The notes under the pieces are model-generated. The model ran no database searches and was not told the DNA's origin. It worked only from the letters and a program-made list of their open reading frames with translations. The translations under genes and the position numbers were made by a program. This document shows, in pieces, positions 51,207 to 51,409 of a stretch of 51,409 bases of DNA. The DNA is from Melioribacteraceae bacterium (lineage in GTDB: Bacteria > Bacteroidota > Ignavibacteria > Ignavibacteriales > Melioribacteraceae). The stretch spans positions 1 to 51,409 of the forward strand of contig BQMY01000100.1 of assembly GCA_022181065.1 (NCBI GenBank). Reading direction: 5' to 3'. Each line of letters starts with the position of its first letter. The first letter of the stretch is position 1.

Positions 51207-51409
51207 TCAACATCGATCTGAGCAATACCACTCATTTACACTCTTTATTGCGTTTTCGACAGTTAAAAACTTTTCTGGAATTCTCGTAACAACTGCAAGA
51301 AATTCACTTATATTTTTTGAGGAAATGAAGAACAAACTTGAATCATTGTACTGGTTCAGCGGGAAATGGAATTTCGGTAAAAAAGAGATAAGGGTAAAAG
51401 CGTCATAAT
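51207..51409 (-). CDS. 3' end of an unrecognised gene (runs in from outside the window)
   Basis: Reading the minus strand from the window edge gives an uninterrupted 66-codon tail (YDAFTLISFLPKFHFPLNQY ... ISEFLAVVTRIPEKFLTVEN ... KSVNEWY) ending with TGA at 51209-51207. Residue composition looks like real protein. The plus strand is also open here and encodes a 27-aa frame, so the strand is a judgement. No family recognised. It converges with the octaheme cytochrome gene. Confidence 0.5.
   Translation of the reverse strand, partial: YDAFTLISFLPKFHFPLNQYNDSSLFFISSKNISEFLAVVTRIPEKFLTVENAIKSVNEWYCSDRC

Noticed and set aside
51325-51408. 27-aa plus-strand frame at the right edge
   Set aside because: It is opposite a longer, more protein-like minus-strand frame, and is probably its shadow.

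Overview
The window looks like chromosomal DNA of an Ignavibacteria/Melioribacter-type member of the Chlorobi-Bacteroidota (FCB) group. Evidence for this is a secreted protein ending in a 'LLQNFPNPFNPST...' type A sorting domain (type IX secretion), a bacillithiol enzyme (BshC), DUF4783, DUF1460 and DUF1015 genes, many lipoproteins, AT-rich intergenic DNA and several multiheme c-type cytochromes. The assignment is an inference from gene content; no rRNA or other phylogenetic marker is present. I found no tRNA, rRNA, CRISPR array, insertion sequence or prophage.

Layout. 1-1569 (minus): a respiratory group with a multiheme cytochrome c cut by the window edge, a DUF4405 membrane (cytochrome b-like) protein and a small secreted Asp-rich protein. 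1808-3698 (plus): two secreted proteins separated by a nest of intergenic repeats. 3808-10048 (plus): a tightly coupled six-gene cluster of PqqD-like protein, ATP-grasp ligase, diaminopimelate-decarboxylase-like PLP enzyme, urea-transporter/M23-peptidase fusion, TPR protein and YaiO-like outer-membrane barrel. I consider this the best candidate for an undescribed system. 10533-12829 (plus): bshC and a Rossmann-fold protein. 12833-19563 (minus): housekeeping genes (trmH, HicB-like protein, deoC, folD, an orphan DNA methyltransferase, YmdB-type phosphodiesterase, sthA, a TauE/SafE exporter). 19997-32408 (minus): a compact six-gene run of DUF4783 protein, very large NtrY-like histidine kinase, AddA-like helicase-nuclease, amidase, GH9-deacetylase fusion and DUF1460 amidase. 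32509-33339 (minus): an FnIII lipoprotein. 33496-36280 (minus): pyrRBC with a terminator-like attenuator in front of pyrR. 36461-37588 (minus): an OmpA-type protein. 38029-41387 (plus): an MCE/Mla-type lipid-transport operon whose ATPase has lost its standard catalytic motifs. 41421-44494 (minus): a small lipoprotein, serC and DUF1015. 44780-51018 (plus): an amidase followed by an electron-transfer set of a monoheme cytochrome c, a heptaheme c / cytochrome b fusion and an octaheme cytochrome c. 51207-51409 (minus): the 3' end of an unrecognised gene.

Two functional themes stand out. The first is cell-envelope work: two Amidase_3 enzymes, an M23 peptidase, a DUF1460 amidase, a GH9/deacetylase fusion, OmpA, MCE transport and a type IX secretion cargo. 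The second is quinone-linked electron transfer through multiheme cytochromes at both ends of the window. Intergenic regions carry three families of dispersed hairpin repeats; one family has two copies that match at 99 of 100 positions although they lie about 7.7 kb apart.

Several start codons were moved inside the longest open frame to an ATG with a Shine-Dalgarno sequence, usually at the beginning of a signal peptide or at the family's normal length. All functional calls come from reading motifs by eye.
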